From contig NZ_JAAKEN010000014.1 of the NCBI RefSeq assembly GCF_011039175.1, positions 1 through 64,000 on the forward strand: 64,000 nucleotides of DNA, read 5' to 3'. The translations under genes were made by a program, and so were the position numbers. This DNA is from Slackia sp. ZJ119 (GTDB lineage: Bacteria > Actinomycetota > Coriobacteriia > Coriobacteriales > Eggerthellaceae). The notes beneath the pieces are model-generated. The model did not search any database. It was not told where the DNA came from and saw nothing but the letters and a program-made list of their open reading frames with translations. This document shows, piece by piece, positions 8,278 to 16,491 of this stretch. The first letter of the stretch is position 1. The number at the start of each line of letters is the position of its first letter.

Positions 8278-8877
8278 ATGCTCGAAGCCCTCAACATAAC
8301 GTTCGGCTATCAAGGCGCCGAACCGCTCTTTCGCGAGTTCAACCTCACCGTCAAACGGGGGGAGCGCGTGGCGCTGTCCGCCCCGTCGGGCTTCGGGAAG
8401 ACGACGATGTGTCGCATCCTCGCGGGATATTTGCGTCCCACTGCAGGTCAGGTGCTTATGGGCGGTGCCCCTCTGCGCATGCGCGGGACGTGCCCGGTGC
8501 AGCTGGTCATGCAGCACCCCGAACTGGCGGTCGATCCGCGCTCCCGCATGCGCGACGTGCTCGCCGAGGCCGGGCCCGCCGACGACGCGCTGCTCGAGCG
8601 CCTCGGCATAGCGCATGCGTGGCTGTCGCGCTACCCCCACGAACTGTCCGGAGGCGAGCTGCAGCGCTTCTGCATCGCCCGTGCGCTCATGGCCGACCCG
8701 CGTTTTCTCATCGCCGACGAAATGACGACGATGCTCGACGCGTTCACCCAGGCGTCCATCTGGCACGCGCTGCTCGACGAGGCGGCCCGCCGCAACCTGG
8801 GAATCGTTTTCGTGTCGCACTCCCCCGCGCTCACCAGCCGCATAGCCACCCGCATCGTGAATCTCGAAAGCCGCTGA
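8278..8877 (+). CDS. ABC transporter ATP-binding protein (NikE/DppF-like, short)
   Basis: A 199-residue second ATPase of the importer. Walker A reads SAPSGFGKTT, the signature is ELSGGELQRFCIARAL and Walker B is FLIADEMTTMLD. It lacks the C-terminal oligopeptide/dipeptide extension (oligo_HPY) and so is shorter than DppF (about 330 residues), closer to NikE. The start at 8278 follows AAAAGGAAACC; an upstream TTG at 8248 in the same frame has no ribosome site. Walker B ends DEMTTMLD rather than the usual DEPTSALD. It is the last gene of the five-gene operon. Confidence 0.85.
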   Translation: MLEALNITFGYQGAEPLFREFNLTVKRGERVALSAPSGFGKTTMCRILAGYLRPTAGQVLMGGAPLRMRGTCPVQLVMQHPELAVDPRSRMRDVLAEAGPADDALLERLGIAHAWLSRYPHELSGGELQRFCIARALMADPRFLIADEMTTMLDAFTQASIWHALLDEAARRNLGIVFVSHSPALTSRIATRIVNLESR

Positions 8878-9222
8878 CCAGCGAAAACGCCCTAAAAGCT
8901 TCGACGTCCCCCGATTTGCGGCGTTTGCTGGTCAGGCAGATGGAATGGACCGGCGGCTGTACGTGCGCTTCGAGATGGGTTACGGGCCGTGCTGCCAAAA
9001 CCATTCGTCTACCTGACCGTATACGTTCGGCAACGCCTTCGGCGGACGGCTGGGCGTTCCTCAGCGGTTTTCCCGTCGATCATCTGAGCGGGCGGCCTTC
9101 AACCTTTGCGAGACGCCTTCGCCTGCAAAACCAACATCCCACAGACCCCGGTTTTGGGCCTTGCCGGCGGACGGCGCAGGCTACTATCTGCCCATCCGCA
9201 AAACCCGGCGAAAGGAGTTGCA
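8878..9222. other. Intergenic region after the ABC importer
   Basis: I see no gene, clear terminator or promoter in these 345 bases apart from the GAAAGGAG ribosome site at the right end. A long reading frame runs through it from inside the preceding gene but has no family features. Confidence 0.3.
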
Positions 9223-9480
9223 ATGAGCATCATCGTGTGGATCATCATCGGAGGTTTGGCAGGTTGGGCGGCCGGCGCCGTCATGAACGAGGACGGGACG
9301 CTTCTGCGCAACGTCGTCGTCGGCATCGTCGGCGCTCTGGTCGGCGGCTTCCTTATGAGCATCATCGGCGCGGAAGGCTTCACCGGTTTCAACCTGTGGT
9401 CGTTCTTGGTGGCGTTCCTCGGCTCGATCGTGCTTTTGGCGGTCGTGAACCTCATCATGCGCGGACGCGCCCATGCCTGA
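9223..9480 (+). CDS. GlsB/YeaQ/YmgE family stress-response membrane protein
   Basis: An 85-residue hydrophobic protein with three predicted TM helices: IIVWIIIGGLAGWAAGAV, VVVGIVGALVGGFLMSII and FLVAFLGSIVLLAVVNLIM. The glycine pattern GGLAGWAAG and the GIVGALVGGFL helix are the hallmarks of the transglycosylase-associated/YeaQ family, whose members are small stress-associated membrane proteins of unclear biochemical role. The ATG follows CGAAAGGAGTTGCA. It stands alone, followed by a large palindromic repeat that could end transcription. Confidence 0.9.
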   Translation: MSIIVWIIIGGLAGWAAGAVMNEDGTLLRNVVVGIVGALVGGFLMSIIGAEGFTGFNLWSFLVAFLGSIVLLAVVNLIMRGRAHA

Positions 9481-9552
9481 GGACGCGGCGGACGCAGGAG
9501 CCGATTGCAAGCGGCAAACTCGGCCGGCTCCTGCGTTCGTTGCCTTCTCCGG

Positions 9553-9618
9553 TGACAGAGGGACGGGGTATTCGTCAGCTCGGCGAGCCGAGCTGACGAA
9601 TACCCCGTCCCTCTGTCA
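9553..9618. repeat. 66-bp palindromic repeat, copy A
   Basis: Perfect inverted repeat of 32-bp arms around a 2-base centre. The outer arm begins TGACAGAGGGACGGGG; the inner arm is CTCGGC/GCCGAG. A further inverted fragment, TCCCTCTGTCACC, follows at 9622-9634. It lies between two plus-strand genes. Copies B-D lie at 11794, 26190 and 36931. Confidence 0.95.
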
Positions 9619-9702
9619 TCACTCCCTCTGTCACCGCTCCTTTTCGTCCGCCCTGGTCTGTGGCATACTGGCGAAAAACGATTCTGACCGCCAGGAAGGA
9701 CC

Positions 9703-11118
9703 ATGCGACCTTCAACGCTGCTCATCCGTGCCGCTGCGCGTCCCGCCTCTGCGCGGGCGCCGCATTTTGCCGACGCCGCCGCGACGGACGCTTCCCGCAT
9801 GCCCGGCGCCCGGCGGTGCCTGCCCCTTCTGCCTGCCGCCGCCCTCGCTCTCGCCCTGGCCTCAGCCCTTTCCGGCTGTGCCGCGCCTGCAGACGCGCAT
9901 CTCGCTTCGGCGCCCATCCCCGCGCCTGGCGGCGCCTCCGCGTCCGCAAACGACTCGCCGGCCGACCCGGGCATTCCGCCGCTTGCGGGGCACCCCGCCG
10001 ACCGCGAGCAAGACGCCTCCGCCAAAGACGGCGCCCGCCTCGTGCGAACCGGTCCCTACTATGCCGAGCTTTCCGAGTCAGAACAAGCGTCGTACCTGGT
10101 CATCGCCGCGGCCATCGAATCGGCCGAGCAAAAGGTCACCGTCGACGGCTCGCTTGGGGACGACGTGCTCGGCCGCGTGCTCGGCGCCATCCACTTCGAC
10201 CGGCCCGACCTGTTCTGGTTCACCGGAGCCGCGACGGGCAGCGTCTCCAACGGGCATACCGCCCTCATCCTCGACTTCAACACCGACCGCAACAACCTGA
10301 GCGCCAAGCGGGCCGCACTCGATGCGGCCGTGGAGAGCATCGTCGCGCCGCTTGCCGGCCTCTCCCCCGCCGCCCAGCAGAAAGCCGCCCATGACTACAT
10401 CGCGCAGCACGTCGCCTACGACCCCAACGGGCCGCAGGACGGCCAGACCGCCTACAACGCGCTGGTCGAGGGGAAAAGCGTGTGCGCCGGGTACGCCCGC
10501 GCGTTCCAGCTGGTCATGACCGAGCTGGGAATCCCATGCTCTTATGTCAGCGGCGAGGCCCAAGGCCAGCAGCAGTTCGAGGAAGGCGCTTGGACGCCGC
10601 ACGCCTGGAATATCGTTGAGATTGACGGTCATATTTACAATGTGGACGTGACCTGGGACGACAGCCCGCTCTTCGAGCAAGAGGCCGTGCTGTACACCGA
10701 CTTCAACATGACCGACGACGATTTTGCGGCCAACCACCGGCGCGGCGAAGAAAGCGCGTTTCTGCCCGCATGCGACGGCGAGCCTTTCGACTTCGAAGCG
10801 GCTTTTGGCGTCGACCGGGCCCGCGCGGCGGCGGAGCACATCGGAGCCGTCGTGGCAGGCGAAGCTTCGACGGCAGAAGAGTTTCAAGCCCTCATGGGAG
10901 AGCAGGCTGCGGCCGCCGAAGACTTCCAAACGTCGTTTTACCTGGTCGTATACGGGGATGCCCTCGTGGAATCGCTGACGGACCTGTGGCAGGAGCCGGT
11001 GCGGGCGGCCTTCGAGGCGCAGGGCTTCCAAGGCTCCATCACGTTCAACTCCACCTCGCAAAACGTCGGCGGCGACGCCTACCTCGTCCACATCGCGATC
11101 GGGCAGGGCGAATCATAG
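9703..11118 (+). CDS. Transglutaminase-like domain lipoprotein
   Basis: A 471-residue exported protein. A signal helix (LLPAAALALALASALSGC) ends in a lipobox LSGC, preceded by a long arginine-containing lead; an alternative start at the internal Met near residue 33 would give a conventional signal peptide. The transglutaminase/papain-like core has GKSVCAGYARAFQLVM with Cys261, TPHAWNIV with His300 and NVDVTWDD with Asp315, a complete catalytic triad. Relatives are thought to be peptidases or transamidases of the cell surface. The C-terminal 110 residues have no recognised domain. GGAAGGA precedes the start. It is probably monocistronic. Confidence 0.85.
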   Translation: MRPSTLLIRAAARPASARAPHFADAAATDASRMPGARRCLPLLPAAALALALASALSGCAAPADAHLASAPIPAPGGASASANDSPADPGIPPLAGHPADREQDASAKDGARLVRTGPYYAELSESEQASYLVIAAAIESAEQKVTVDGSLGDDVLGRVLGAIHFDRPDLFWFTGAATGSVSNGHTALILDFNTDRNNLSAKRAALDAAVESIVAPLAGLSPAAQQKAAHDYIAQHVAYDPNGPQDGQTAYNALVEGKSVCAGYARAFQLVMTELGIPCSYVSGEAQGQQQFEEGAWTPHAWNIVEIDGHIYNVDVTWDDSPLFEQEAVLYTDFNMTDDDFAANHRRGEESAFLPACDGEPFDFEAAFGVDRARAAAEHIGAVVAGEASTAEEFQALMGEQAAAAEDFQTSFYLVVYGDALVESLTDLWQEPVRAAFEAQGFQGSITFNSTSQNVGGDAYLVHIAIGQGES

Positions 11119-11216
11119 GGAAACGCCGCGCCGCCTCCACCGTCCGGACTGCTATACTGCAAGCGCCGCGGGCCGTCGAAGGAGCGCCCGTCTGCCCGAT
11201 TCGGAAAGGATTCCTC

Positions 11217-11741
11217 ATGACGTACGGAAAAGCCGAGGTCATCGCCCTGCTCGACGAGCGCGGCGTGACCTACGAGAAAGTCGAGCACGAAGCCGTCTTC
11301 ACCATGGAGGGCATGGACGCGCTCAGGCTGCCCTTCGCGGACGAAGTGGTGAAGAACCTCTTTCTGCGCGACGACAAGAAACGCGCGTATTACCTGGTCA
11401 CGATGGTGGAAGACAAGCCGGCGAACCTGAAGGCGCTGCGCCGAACCATCGAGTCGCGGCCTTTGCGGTTCGCCTCCGAAGACGACTTGAACGCCATCTT
11501 GGGCCTGCGCGGCGGGGCGGTGTCGCCCTTCGGCGTGCTCAACGACGTCGAGCACAAGGTGGAGGTCATCTTCGACGAGGCCCTGCGCGCCTACTCCGGC
11601 CTGGGCGTTCACCCCAACGACAACACCGCCACGCTGCACGTGCCCCTGGACGACGTGCTCGCGCTGTTGGAAGACTTCGAAGTGCCGTACCGCTTCGTGG
11701 ACATGACCCCGCCCGAGGCGGAAGAGCCGGCCGCGCAATAG
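11217..11741 (+). CDS. YbaK/ProX-type aminoacyl-tRNA deacylase
   Basis: A 174-residue protein of the YbaK/EbsC superfamily in the ProX (PrdX) branch. It hydrolyses mischarged tRNA, typically Ala-tRNA(Pro) or similar, in trans in the cytoplasm. Recognisable features are YEKVEHEAVFTMEGM, KNLFLRDDKKRAYYLV, LRGGAVSPFGVLND and the C-terminal HPNDNTATLHV segment. The start was chosen at the ATG after TCGGAAAGGATTCCTC; the reading frame stays open far upstream within the previous gene. A TATACT -10-like box lies at about 11151. It is convergent with hydF, with palindromic copy B in between. Confidence 0.9.
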   Translation: MTYGKAEVIALLDERGVTYEKVEHEAVFTMEGMDALRLPFADEVVKNLFLRDDKKRAYYLVTMVEDKPANLKALRRTIESRPLRFASEDDLNAILGLRGGAVSPFGVLNDVEHKVEVIFDEALRAYSGLGVHPNDNTATLHVPLDDVLALLEDFEVPYRFVDMTPPEAEEPAAQ

Positions 11742-11760
11742 GCCGGAAGGCCGGCCTGGG

Positions 11761-11859
11761 GCTGACAGAGGGACTGGGGCTGACAGAGGGGGCTGACAGA
11801 GGGACGGGGTATTCGTCAGCTCGGCGAGCCGAGCTGACGAATACCCCGTCCCTCTGTCA
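11761..11859. repeat. 66-bp palindromic repeat, copy B, with partial tandem copies
   Basis: The perfect 32-2-32 palindrome is at 11794-11859 and is identical in its arms to copy A. To its left, at 11761-11793, two truncated copies of the arm start (GCTGACAGAGGGACTGGGG and GCTGACAGAGGG) stand in tandem. The element lies between the convergent yba K-like and hydF genes and probably acts as a bidirectional terminator, whatever its origin. Confidence 0.92.
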
Positions 11860-11865
11860 GCCCCG

Positions 11866-13089
11866 TCACTTCCAGCGAGGCAGCGGGGCGAGGGCGCGGG
11901 CCAGCATGTCGTGGGCACGCGCGATGACCATGCCGTAGTTGGTGAAGGGGACGCCCTGCTCGCGGGCACGCTGGAGGCGGGAGGCCATCTCTCGCGCGCT
12001 CAGCATGCAGCCGCCGCAGTGGACCACGGCGGCGTAAGGGCTCAGGTCGGCGGGAAAGTCGCGGCCCGACGTGAAGGCGAACCGCGGGTTCGCGCCGCTG
12101 ATCTCGCGGATCCAGACGGGCAGCTTCACGGTGCCGATGTCGTCGCACTGGCGATGGTGCGTGCAGCCCTCGGCGATGAGCACGACGTCGGCGTCGGCGA
12201 GGCGCTCAAGCGCCCGCACCGCCTCAAGCTGCGCGGGAAGGTCGCCTTTGTAACGCGCCATGAGGATGGAAAACGAGGTGAGGGGCACGTCGGCGGGAAG
12301 CAGCGCATCCACGGCGCCGAACGCCTGGGAATCGGTCACGACCAGGCGCGGAGGCGCGGGCAGCTTCTCCAGCAGCGTCGGCAGCATCTCGGTGCCCGTG
12401 GCGCACGGAAAGGCCCCGGCCGCGAGCACGTCGCGCATCACCTGCTGCTGGGGCAGGATGATGCGTCCTTTCGGAGCGCCCGAGTCGAGCGGGATCACCA
12501 GCACCGCCACATCACCCGGGGCGAGCAGGTCGCCCACGAGCCGGCGCTCGTTTTTTGTGCAGGTGATCAACGCCGCCAGCACGCCCTTGAGGTCGACCAC
12601 GCCGGCGCCAGTCGTCGCCGAGGTGCGCACGCGGCCTCTGCGGCAGCCCGCATCGTCTTTTTCCAGCGCGACGGCAGCCGCAGAGCCCTCTTCCAAAAGA
12701 TCGCCCTTGTTCTCGGCGATCACATAGGGGACGTTGCGCTTCTGAAAGGCACGCACGAGCGACTCGTCAAACGAGGCAAGCCCGCGCGTCGCATCAACGA
12801 CGAGCACGGCCACGTCGGCCTCGTCGAGCGCAGCGAGGGCACGCTGCACGCGCAGATCGCCCACGCGCCCCGCATCGTCGATGCCCGGCGTGTCCACAAT
12901 GAGCACCGGGCCGGCCGGCAGAAGCTCCATGGCCTTGCGCACCGGGTCGGTGGTGGTGCCCGGCGCGTCCGACACGACGGCCGTCTCCTGGCCGGTCACG
13001 GCGTTGACCAGGCTCGATTTCCCGACGTTGCGCACGCCGAAGAACACGATGTGCGTGCGCTCTCCAGAGGGGGCGTCGTTGAGGCCCAT
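11866..13089 (-). CDS. hydF: [FeFe] hydrogenase H-cluster maturation GTPase HydF
   Basis: A 407-residue scaffold GTPase on which the 2Fe subcluster is assembled before transfer to HydA. The P-loop GVRNVGKS is at residues 18-25, followed by DAPGTTTDPV (switch) and VDTPGIDD (G3). The C-terminal cluster-binding motif is intact: CTHH near residue 310 and HCGGC about 50 residues later. The start follows GGAAAGGAGCTCCC. It is the last gene of the ten-gene minus-strand cluster, 24 bp after hydG, and palindromic copy B follows its stop codon. Confidence 0.96.
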   Translation of the reverse strand: MGLNDAPSGERTHIVFFGVRNVGKSSLVNAVTGQETAVVSDAPGTTTDPVRKAMELLPAGPVLIVDTPGIDDAGRVGDLRVQRALAALDEADVAVLVVDATRGLASFDESLVRAFQKRNVPYVIAENKGDLLEEGSAAAVALEKDDAGCRRGRVRTSATTGAGVVDLKGVLAALITCTKNERRLVGDLLAPGDVAVLVIPLDSGAPKGRIILPQQQVMRDVLAAGAFPCATGTEMLPTLLEKLPAPPRLVVTDSQAFGAVDALLPADVPLTSFSILMARYKGDLPAQLEAVRALERLADADVVLIAEGCTHHRQCDDIGTVKLPVWIREISGANPRFAFTSGRDFPADLSPYAAVVHCGGCMLSAREMASRLQRAREQGVPFTNYGMVIARAHDMLARALAPLPRWK

Positions 13090-13113
13090 GGGAGCTCCTT
13101 TCCCGGAAACAGG

Positions 13114-14559
13114 CTAAAAGCGGAAGTCGCGCTCGCCCTCGCGGATGCGGGCCAAAAAGGCGGCAGCCGATTCGCGGCGGCGCTCGTCGGGCATGCGGGC
13201 CAGCTCGGCGTCGATCATCGCCCACCCCTTCCGCGCCACTTCGGAGCTGGCGTAGTCGCTCAGGTATTCGGCCAGGGTGAGCAGGGCGTTCGGTTGGCAA
13301 TAGTCCGAAATCAGACCGCTTTTGCAAAACTCCATGAAGCGGTCGCCCGTGCGGCCGGCGCGATAGCACGCCGTGCAGAAGCTGGGGATATGCCCTTCGT
13401 CCATGAGCCAGCCGACGACCTCGTCCAAGGTGCGCTGGTCCGACACGTCGAACTGCTCGGTGTCGTGGGGGCGCTCGGCTTCCGTATAGCCGCCCACGCT
13501 CGTGCGGCTGCCGCCGGAGATCTGCGAAATGCCCAGTTGAAGCGCACGGGCGCGCATGCTTTCGGACTCGCGGGTGGAGATGATCATGCCCGTGTAGGGC
13601 ACCGCGATGCGGATGAGCGCGATGATCTTCTCGAACACCTCGTCGGAAACGCCGCCCTCGAAGGCGCCCGGGTCGATGTCGCTTGCCGGCTGCACGCGCG
13701 GCACGCTGATGGTGTGCGGCCCCACCCCGAAGACGGCCTCCAGGTGCTCGGCGTGCATGAGCAGCCCGGCGAACTCGTAGGCGTATCCCTCCAGGCCGAA
13801 CAGCACGCCAAGCCCCACGTCGTCTATGCCGGCCGCCATGGCGCGATCGTGCGCCTCGGTGTGCCACGCGTAATCGGATTTCGGGCCGATGGGATGCAGC
13901 CGCTCGTAGCAGCTGCGCCGGTAGGTCTCTTGGAACAGGATGTACGTGCCGATTTCGGCGGCCTTCAGCTGGCGATAGGCGTCCTCCGTGGCAGCTGCGA
14001 TGTTCACGTTCACGCGACGGATGGCGCCGTTTCTGTGGCGCGTGCCGTAGATGGTCTGGATGCTCTCCAGGATATAGTCGAGCGGGTTGTGGCGCGGGTC
14101 CTCGCCCGCTTCCACGGCAAGGCGCTTGTGGCCCGCGTCCTGCAGCGCCAGCACCTCGGCGCGAATCTCGTCCTGCGTGAGCTTGCGTCGGGGAATGTCG
14201 CGGTTTTTCGCATGGTAGGGGCAGTACAAACAGCCGTTCACGCAGTAGTTGGACAGGTAGAGCGGCGCGAACAGCACGATGCGGTTGCCGTAGTAGGCCT
14301 GCTTGATGTCGCGGGCGAGCTGGCGGATTTCCGCGTTGACCTGCGCGTCTTCGCAGGCGAGCAGCACGCTGGCCTCGCGGTGGGAAAGCGCGGCGCCGTG
14401 GTCGCGGGCCGGCGCGAGGTTCGCACGGGCCTTGCGCAGGATGGCGCGGGCCAGCTCCACGTCGTCTTTGCGGGCCTCGGCAAAGGCCAAGGTGTCGAGG
14501 ATTTCCTCATGGTTGACGAACTCGTCGGCATGGGGAGAGCGCACGTCGTATCGAGGCAT
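13114..14559 (-). CDS. hydG: [FeFe] hydrogenase H-cluster radical SAM maturase HydG
   Basis: A 481-residue tyrosine lyase that makes the CO and cyanide ligands of the H-cluster. The radical SAM motif is CVNGCLYC (Cys106, Cys110, Cys113). The second, HydG-specific cluster motif CX2CX22C is present at the C-terminus (CTACYR...SDYC). Length fits the family (about 470). The start at 14559 follows AAAGAAGG; a longer frame from 14619 lacks a ribosome site. hydF is 24 bp downstream, and hydA ends 192 bp upstream. No hydE is present in the window. Confidence 0.96.
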   Translation of the reverse strand: MPRYDVRSPHADEFVNHEEILDTLAFAEARKDDVELARAILRKARANLAPARDHGAALSHREASVLLACEDAQVNAEIRQLARDIKQAYYGNRIVLFAPLYLSNYCVNGCLYCPYHAKNRDIPRRKLTQDEIRAEVLALQDAGHKRLAVEAGEDPRHNPLDYILESIQTIYGTRHRNGAIRRVNVNIAAATEDAYRQLKAAEIGTYILFQETYRRSCYERLHPIGPKSDYAWHTEAHDRAMAAGIDDVGLGVLFGLEGYAYEFAGLLMHAEHLEAVFGVGPHTISVPRVQPASDIDPGAFEGGVSDEVFEKIIALIRIAVPYTGMIISTRESESMRARALQLGISQISGGSRTSVGGYTEAERPHDTEQFDVSDQRTLDEVVGWLMDEGHIPSFCTACYRAGRTGDRFMEFCKSGLISDYCQPNALLTLAEYLSDYASSEVARKGWAMIDAELARMPDERRRESAAAFLARIREGERDFRF

Positions 14560-14751
14560 GAAAACCTTCTTTCTTGTGGTCGCCCCAATCGGCCGCCGAA
14601 CGGCGGCCAAAAGGCGCAAGGCGGCTTTTCGGGGCCGCCCGGCGCCGGGGCCCGCCGCCGTCCGTTTCGCTTGGCCAAGGCGGCCGGCGGCGGGAGACGC
14701 TGGCCGGCGCCGCCCTGCGAACCCAGGGCCGGCAGGATCAAGCGGCGCCCT

Positions 14752-16491
14752 TTAGATCTGCCAGCTTTCCTGGTCGGTGTGCAGCCATGCGTGGGCCGTG
14801 TGCGACAGGGGCGCATCCAGCCAATCGGCGTACAGCTTCTGGATGTCGGGATTTTCGTGGGAGCAGCGCAGCGCGTCGGCGGCGTCCAAGCGGTTCAGGA
14901 TGTCGGCGCGGAAGGCGCCCCGTTCGCTGTTGAAGTGGATGGGCTGCCCGCCGCCGGCCACGCACCCGCCGGGACACGCCATGATCTCCACGAAATCGAA
15001 GGACGCCTCGCCGGACTCAAGGGCCTCCAGAAGCTTCGCGGTGTTTTCAAGGCCGCTTGCGACGGCGACGCGCACCGTAGTGCCGCCGATGACCAGCTCG
15101 CGGGACATCCAAGGCACTTCAGGCGTGGCCGCCGTGGTGTCGCATGCGCTGAAATCGGGGTTTTTGCCGGTGACGAGGAAGGCCGCCGAGCGCAGGGCCG
15201 CCTCCATCACCCCGCCGGTGCGCCCGAAGATGGTGCCCGCGCCCGTAGAGGTGCCCAGCGGGTTGTCGAACGCCGTCTCGGGCAAATCGGCGCAGTTCAC
15301 GCCCACCGTGCGCAGCAGGCGGTCGAACTCGCGCACCGTGAGCACCGCGTCCACGTCGGGCACGGCCTTCGCGATGTTGTCGCCGCCGGCCGGCGCCGTG
15401 GCGAGCTCGGGCACGGCGCACTCGTACTTTTTGGCGACGCACGGCATGACGGACACGCAGAACAGCCGCTTGCCCGCCGCAGCGGCCTCGTCTGCAAGCG
15501 TGTTCTTCACCACGGCGCCCATCATCTGGTGCGGCGACTTCGAGCTGGAAAGCTGTGCGGCGAGGTGCGGACGGTGCAGCTTCACGAAGCGCACCCAGCC
15601 CGGACAGCAGCTCGTGAACAAAGGCCGCGGCTTGTCGGAGCCGAGAAACTCCACGAACTCGCTGCCCTCTTCCATGATGGTGAGGTCGGCGGCGAAATCG
15701 GTGTCGAAGGCCTTGTCGAAGCCGAGCGCGTGCAAAGACGCGGCCAAGCGCCCCGGCGTGGCCTCCTCGTGCGAAAGCCCCACGCCCTCGCCCCAGGCCG
15801 CACGCACGGCCGGCGCCACCTGCGCGACCGTCATCACCGCAGGGTCGAGGATGGCTTCAAGGACGCGGTCGGTGTCGTCGCGCGCCGTCAAGGCGCCGGT
15901 GGGACAGTGGGTGACGCACTGGCCGCAAAGCGTGCAGCCGGCCTTGGAAATGGGCAGGCCGTCGCGCACGACGACCTTCATGGAAGGCCCCGCGCCGGTG
16001 AAGTCCCACACGCCGCAGTGCTGCACCTCGCGGCAGACGGCCACGCAGCGCATGCACTTGATGCACTTCGAGGCGTCGCGCTGCAGCGGAAACGCCTCGT
16101 CCCAGGCGCCCTTCTCCGGAAGCGGCCCTGGAGAGTCGGCCAGGTTGCAGTCGGCGGCCAGACGGCGCAGCGCACAGGTGTCCTGGCGAACGCAGGCAGC
16201 GCACACGGCGCGATGCCCGTCCATGACGGCCTGCAAGTTGGCACGACGTGCGGCGGCTGCGGCGGGCGCGTCGGTGCGCACGACCATGCCGTCCCGAACG
16301 GCGGTGTTGCACGAGGCCACAAGCCCCTCGCCTTCCACTTCCACCAAACACGCGCGGCACGAGCCGATGCAGTTCAGGCCCTTCAGGTAGCACAGCGTGG
16401 GAATGTCGACACCGGCCCGGGCGGCGGCGTCTACAAGCATCGTGCCCGCCGGCGCCTCTACGGGCCGGCCGTTCAGCGTGATCGTTACCAT
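14752..16491 (-). CDS. hydA: [FeFe] hydrogenase catalytic subunit HydA (M3-type, with ferredoxin domains)
   Basis: A 579-residue hydrogenase. In order it has a 2Fe-2S domain (Cys34, Cys41, Cys45, Cys48, Cys61 region), an HxxxCxxC-type cluster site near residues 93-106, two 4Fe-4S motifs (CIKCMRCVAVC at 143-153 and CTLCGQCVTHC at 186-196), and the H-cluster domain. The H-cluster motifs are canonical: TSCCPGW (293-299), MPC (349-351) with KKYEC, and IMACPGGCVAGGG. It produces or consumes H2 in the cytoplasm. It overlaps the upstream flavoprotein gene by 7 bp, so the two are probably subunits of one NAD(P)H-linked enzyme. Confidence 0.95.
   Translation of the reverse strand: MVTITLNGRPVEAPAGTMLVDAAARAGVDIPTLCYLKGLNCIGSCRACLVEVEGEGLVASCNTAVRDGMVVRTDAPAAAAARRANLQAVMDGHRAVCAACVRQDTCALRRLAADCNLADSPGPLPEKGAWDEAFPLQRDASKCIKCMRCVAVCREVQHCGVWDFTGAGPSMKVVVRDGLPISKAGCTLCGQCVTHCPTGALTARDDTDRVLEAILDPAVMTVAQVAPAVRAAWGEGVGLSHEEATPGRLAASLHALGFDKAFDTDFAADLTIMEEGSEFVEFLGSDKPRPLFTSCCPGWVRFVKLHRPHLAAQLSSSKSPHQMMGAVVKNTLADEAAAAGKRLFCVSVMPCVAKKYECAVPELATAPAGGDNIAKAVPDVDAVLTVREFDRLLRTVGVNCADLPETAFDNPLGTSTGAGTIFGRTGGVMEAALRSAAFLVTGKNPDFSACDTTAATPEVPWMSRELVIGGTTVRVAVASGLENTAKLLEALESGEASFDFVEIMACPGGCVAGGGQPIHFNSERGAFRADILNRLDAADALRCSHENPDIQKLYADWLDAPLSHTAHAWLHTDQESWQI

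Noticed and set aside
8409-9596. A 395-codon plus-strand frame across the end of the ABC operon and the GlsB-like gene.
   Set aside because: It overlaps two real genes in another frame and has no family features.
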